DNA of 64,000 nt from Ignavibacteria bacterium. GTDB taxonomy: Bacteria; Bacteroidota; Ignavibacteria; Kapaibacteriales; Kapaibacteriaceae. Under the pieces are notes generated by a model, which worked only from the letters and a program-made list of their open reading frames with translations, was not told the DNA's origin and did not search any database. The translations under genes were made by a program, and so were the position numbers. The first letter of the stretch is position 1, and each line of letters opens with the position of its first letter. Below are positions 63,729 through 64,000 of this stretch, one piece after another. The DNA lies in the NCBI GenBank assembly GCA_016873895.1, contig VGVV01000002.1:401968-465967 (forward strand), given 5' to 3'.

Positions 63729-63840
63729 ACCAGCTTATTGCTGGATCCCAACCGTATATGGAAGGTGAACCAGAAAAGGTGAGGCATTTTTCGTTTTACA
63801 TCGCTGTAAGTCCTTTAAATCAACAACTGGGTAAAAATGA

Positions 63841-63872
63841 AAAACCCCGCTGCGATAAGCGCAGCAGGGCTT
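63841..63872 (-). terminator. terminator of tRNA-Lys
   Basis: A 10-bp stem with one mismatch (CCCCGCTGCG at 63845-63854 with CGCAGCAGGG at 63860-63869, five-base loop) is followed on the minus strand by TTTTT. It lies immediately after the tRNA. Confidence 0.85.
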
Positions 63873-63875
63873 TTG

Positions 63876-63948
63876 TGATCCCGTTGGGACTCGAACCCAA
63901 GGCCCTTTGATTAAAAGTCAAATGCTCTACCAGCTGAGCTACGGGATC
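63876..63948 (-). tRNA. tRNA-Lys (anticodon TTT)
   Basis: The minus strand folds into a full cloverleaf of 73 bases. The acceptor arms are GATCCCG/CGGGATC, the D arm GCTC/GAGC, and the anticodon stem TTTGA/TCAAA with loop CTTTTAA (anticodon TTT). The T arm is TTGGG-TTCGAGT-CCCAA, with discriminator A. The CCA end is not encoded. A TAACTTTG box lies eight bases before the 5' end and a terminator follows the 3' end, so it is a single-gene transcript. Confidence 0.95.
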
Positions 63949-63956
63949 GTGAGATG

Positions 63957-63964
63957 CAAAGTTA
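63957..63964 (-). promoter_or_regulatory. predicted -10 box TAACTTTG of tRNA-Lys
   Basis: It is an exact TAnnTTTG match eight bases before the mature tRNA 5' end. Because a tRNA promoter must lie here, it is the best internal support for this -10 consensus. The expected -35 falls in the adjacent heptamer repeat array. Confidence 0.7.
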
Positions 63965-63965
63965 C

Positions 63966-64000
63966 GAATTACTACTTGTGAATTACGAATTACTAATTAC
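63966..64000. repeat. heptamer repeat array NAATTAC running off the window edge
   Basis: Five heptamers in register (GAATTAC, TACTTGT, GAATTAC, GAATTAC, TAATTAC) fill 63966-64000, four matching NAATTAC. It continues past the right edge. It is the same unit as the array at 21182-21287. Confidence 0.8.

Noticed and set aside
1..64000. CRISPR arrays, insertion sequences, toxin-antitoxin pairs and rRNA genes
   Set aside because: None was seen: no spaced direct repeats of 25-40 bases, no transposase motifs and no rRNA-like sequence.

Overview
The window looks like chromosomal DNA from a member of the Bacteroidota/Chlorobiota (FCB) group, most probably Candidatus Kapabacteria or a close Ignavibacteria-like relative. 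This is inferred from three things. Five secreted proteins end in type IX secretion (T9SS, Por) sorting domains. There are very large choice-of-anchor-D/Ig-like surface proteins and an Oar-like TonB-dependent receptor. Promoters show the Bacteroidota-type -10 box TAnnTTTG, including one directly upstream of the only tRNA gene. Base composition is near 50% GC. The genome is compact: many genes overlap by 1-8 bases or share start or stop codons, and no gene-free stretch exceeds about 200 bases. No CRISPR array, insertion sequence or intact prophage was seen.

Layout, left to right. 1-2531 (minus): recN (cut by the window edge), an unreported-looking 54-residue membrane protein, and hflX. 2610-8853 (plus): an OstA/LptA-like protein, a giant T9SS surface protein and an outer-membrane barrel, ended by a terminator. 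8952-11256 (plus): HIT hydrolase, rsmA and a PAP2-family phosphatase. 11438-17568 (plus): a 1504-residue surface protein with strongly biased codons, then a secreted sugar-dehydrogenase-like protein. 17552-19569 (minus): Kdo transferase waaA and an enoyl-CoA hydratase. 19682-22831 (plus): a phosphodiester-glycosidase protein, an array of heptamer repeats, and an FeS (6-4) photolyase. 22849-28707 (minus): a tight five-gene operon of two crotonases, the c-di-AMP phosphodiesterase pgpH, xerD and the muramidase namZ. 28746-29417: rsmE. 29481-35293 (minus): an operon of TonB receptor, DUF4397 lipoprotein and T9SS-exported nuclease/phosphatase. 35371-44950: a mixed housekeeping block (RNA methyltransferase, glgA, ispE, polyprenol/dolichol-kinase-like protein, acyl-CoA ligase, threonine aldolase, thioesterase, GH3 hexosaminidase). 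45067-55881 (plus): a surface-polysaccharide cluster making UDP-ManNAcA and dTDP-4-keto-6-deoxyglucose, with a phosphoglycosyltransferase, flippase, SLBB export protein, DPM-type transferase and an odd GT2/degenerate-phosphoglycosyltransferase fusion. 55874-61443: accA, an MsbA-type exporter, an MBL/beta-CASP protein and aspA. 61462-63384 (minus): a glycine-rich T9SS surface protein. 63471-63948: an integrase fragment beside tRNA-Lys.

The strongest unexplained signals are as follows. (1) TAnnTTTG boxes end only 3-5 bases before the start codon of at least six genes, predicting leaderless mRNAs. (2) The octamer AGGGGGCT/AGCCCCCT occurs 19 times by eye, when about two are expected. (3) Heptamer YAATTAC arrays lie at two intergenic sites, one inside the tRNA-Lys promoter. 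(4) The GT2-pseudo-phosphoglycosyltransferase fusion has lost the catalytic Asp-Glu segment. (5) ispE and its divergent neighbour have start codons sharing one CATG. Product names come from reading motifs in the translated sequence; no database search was run.
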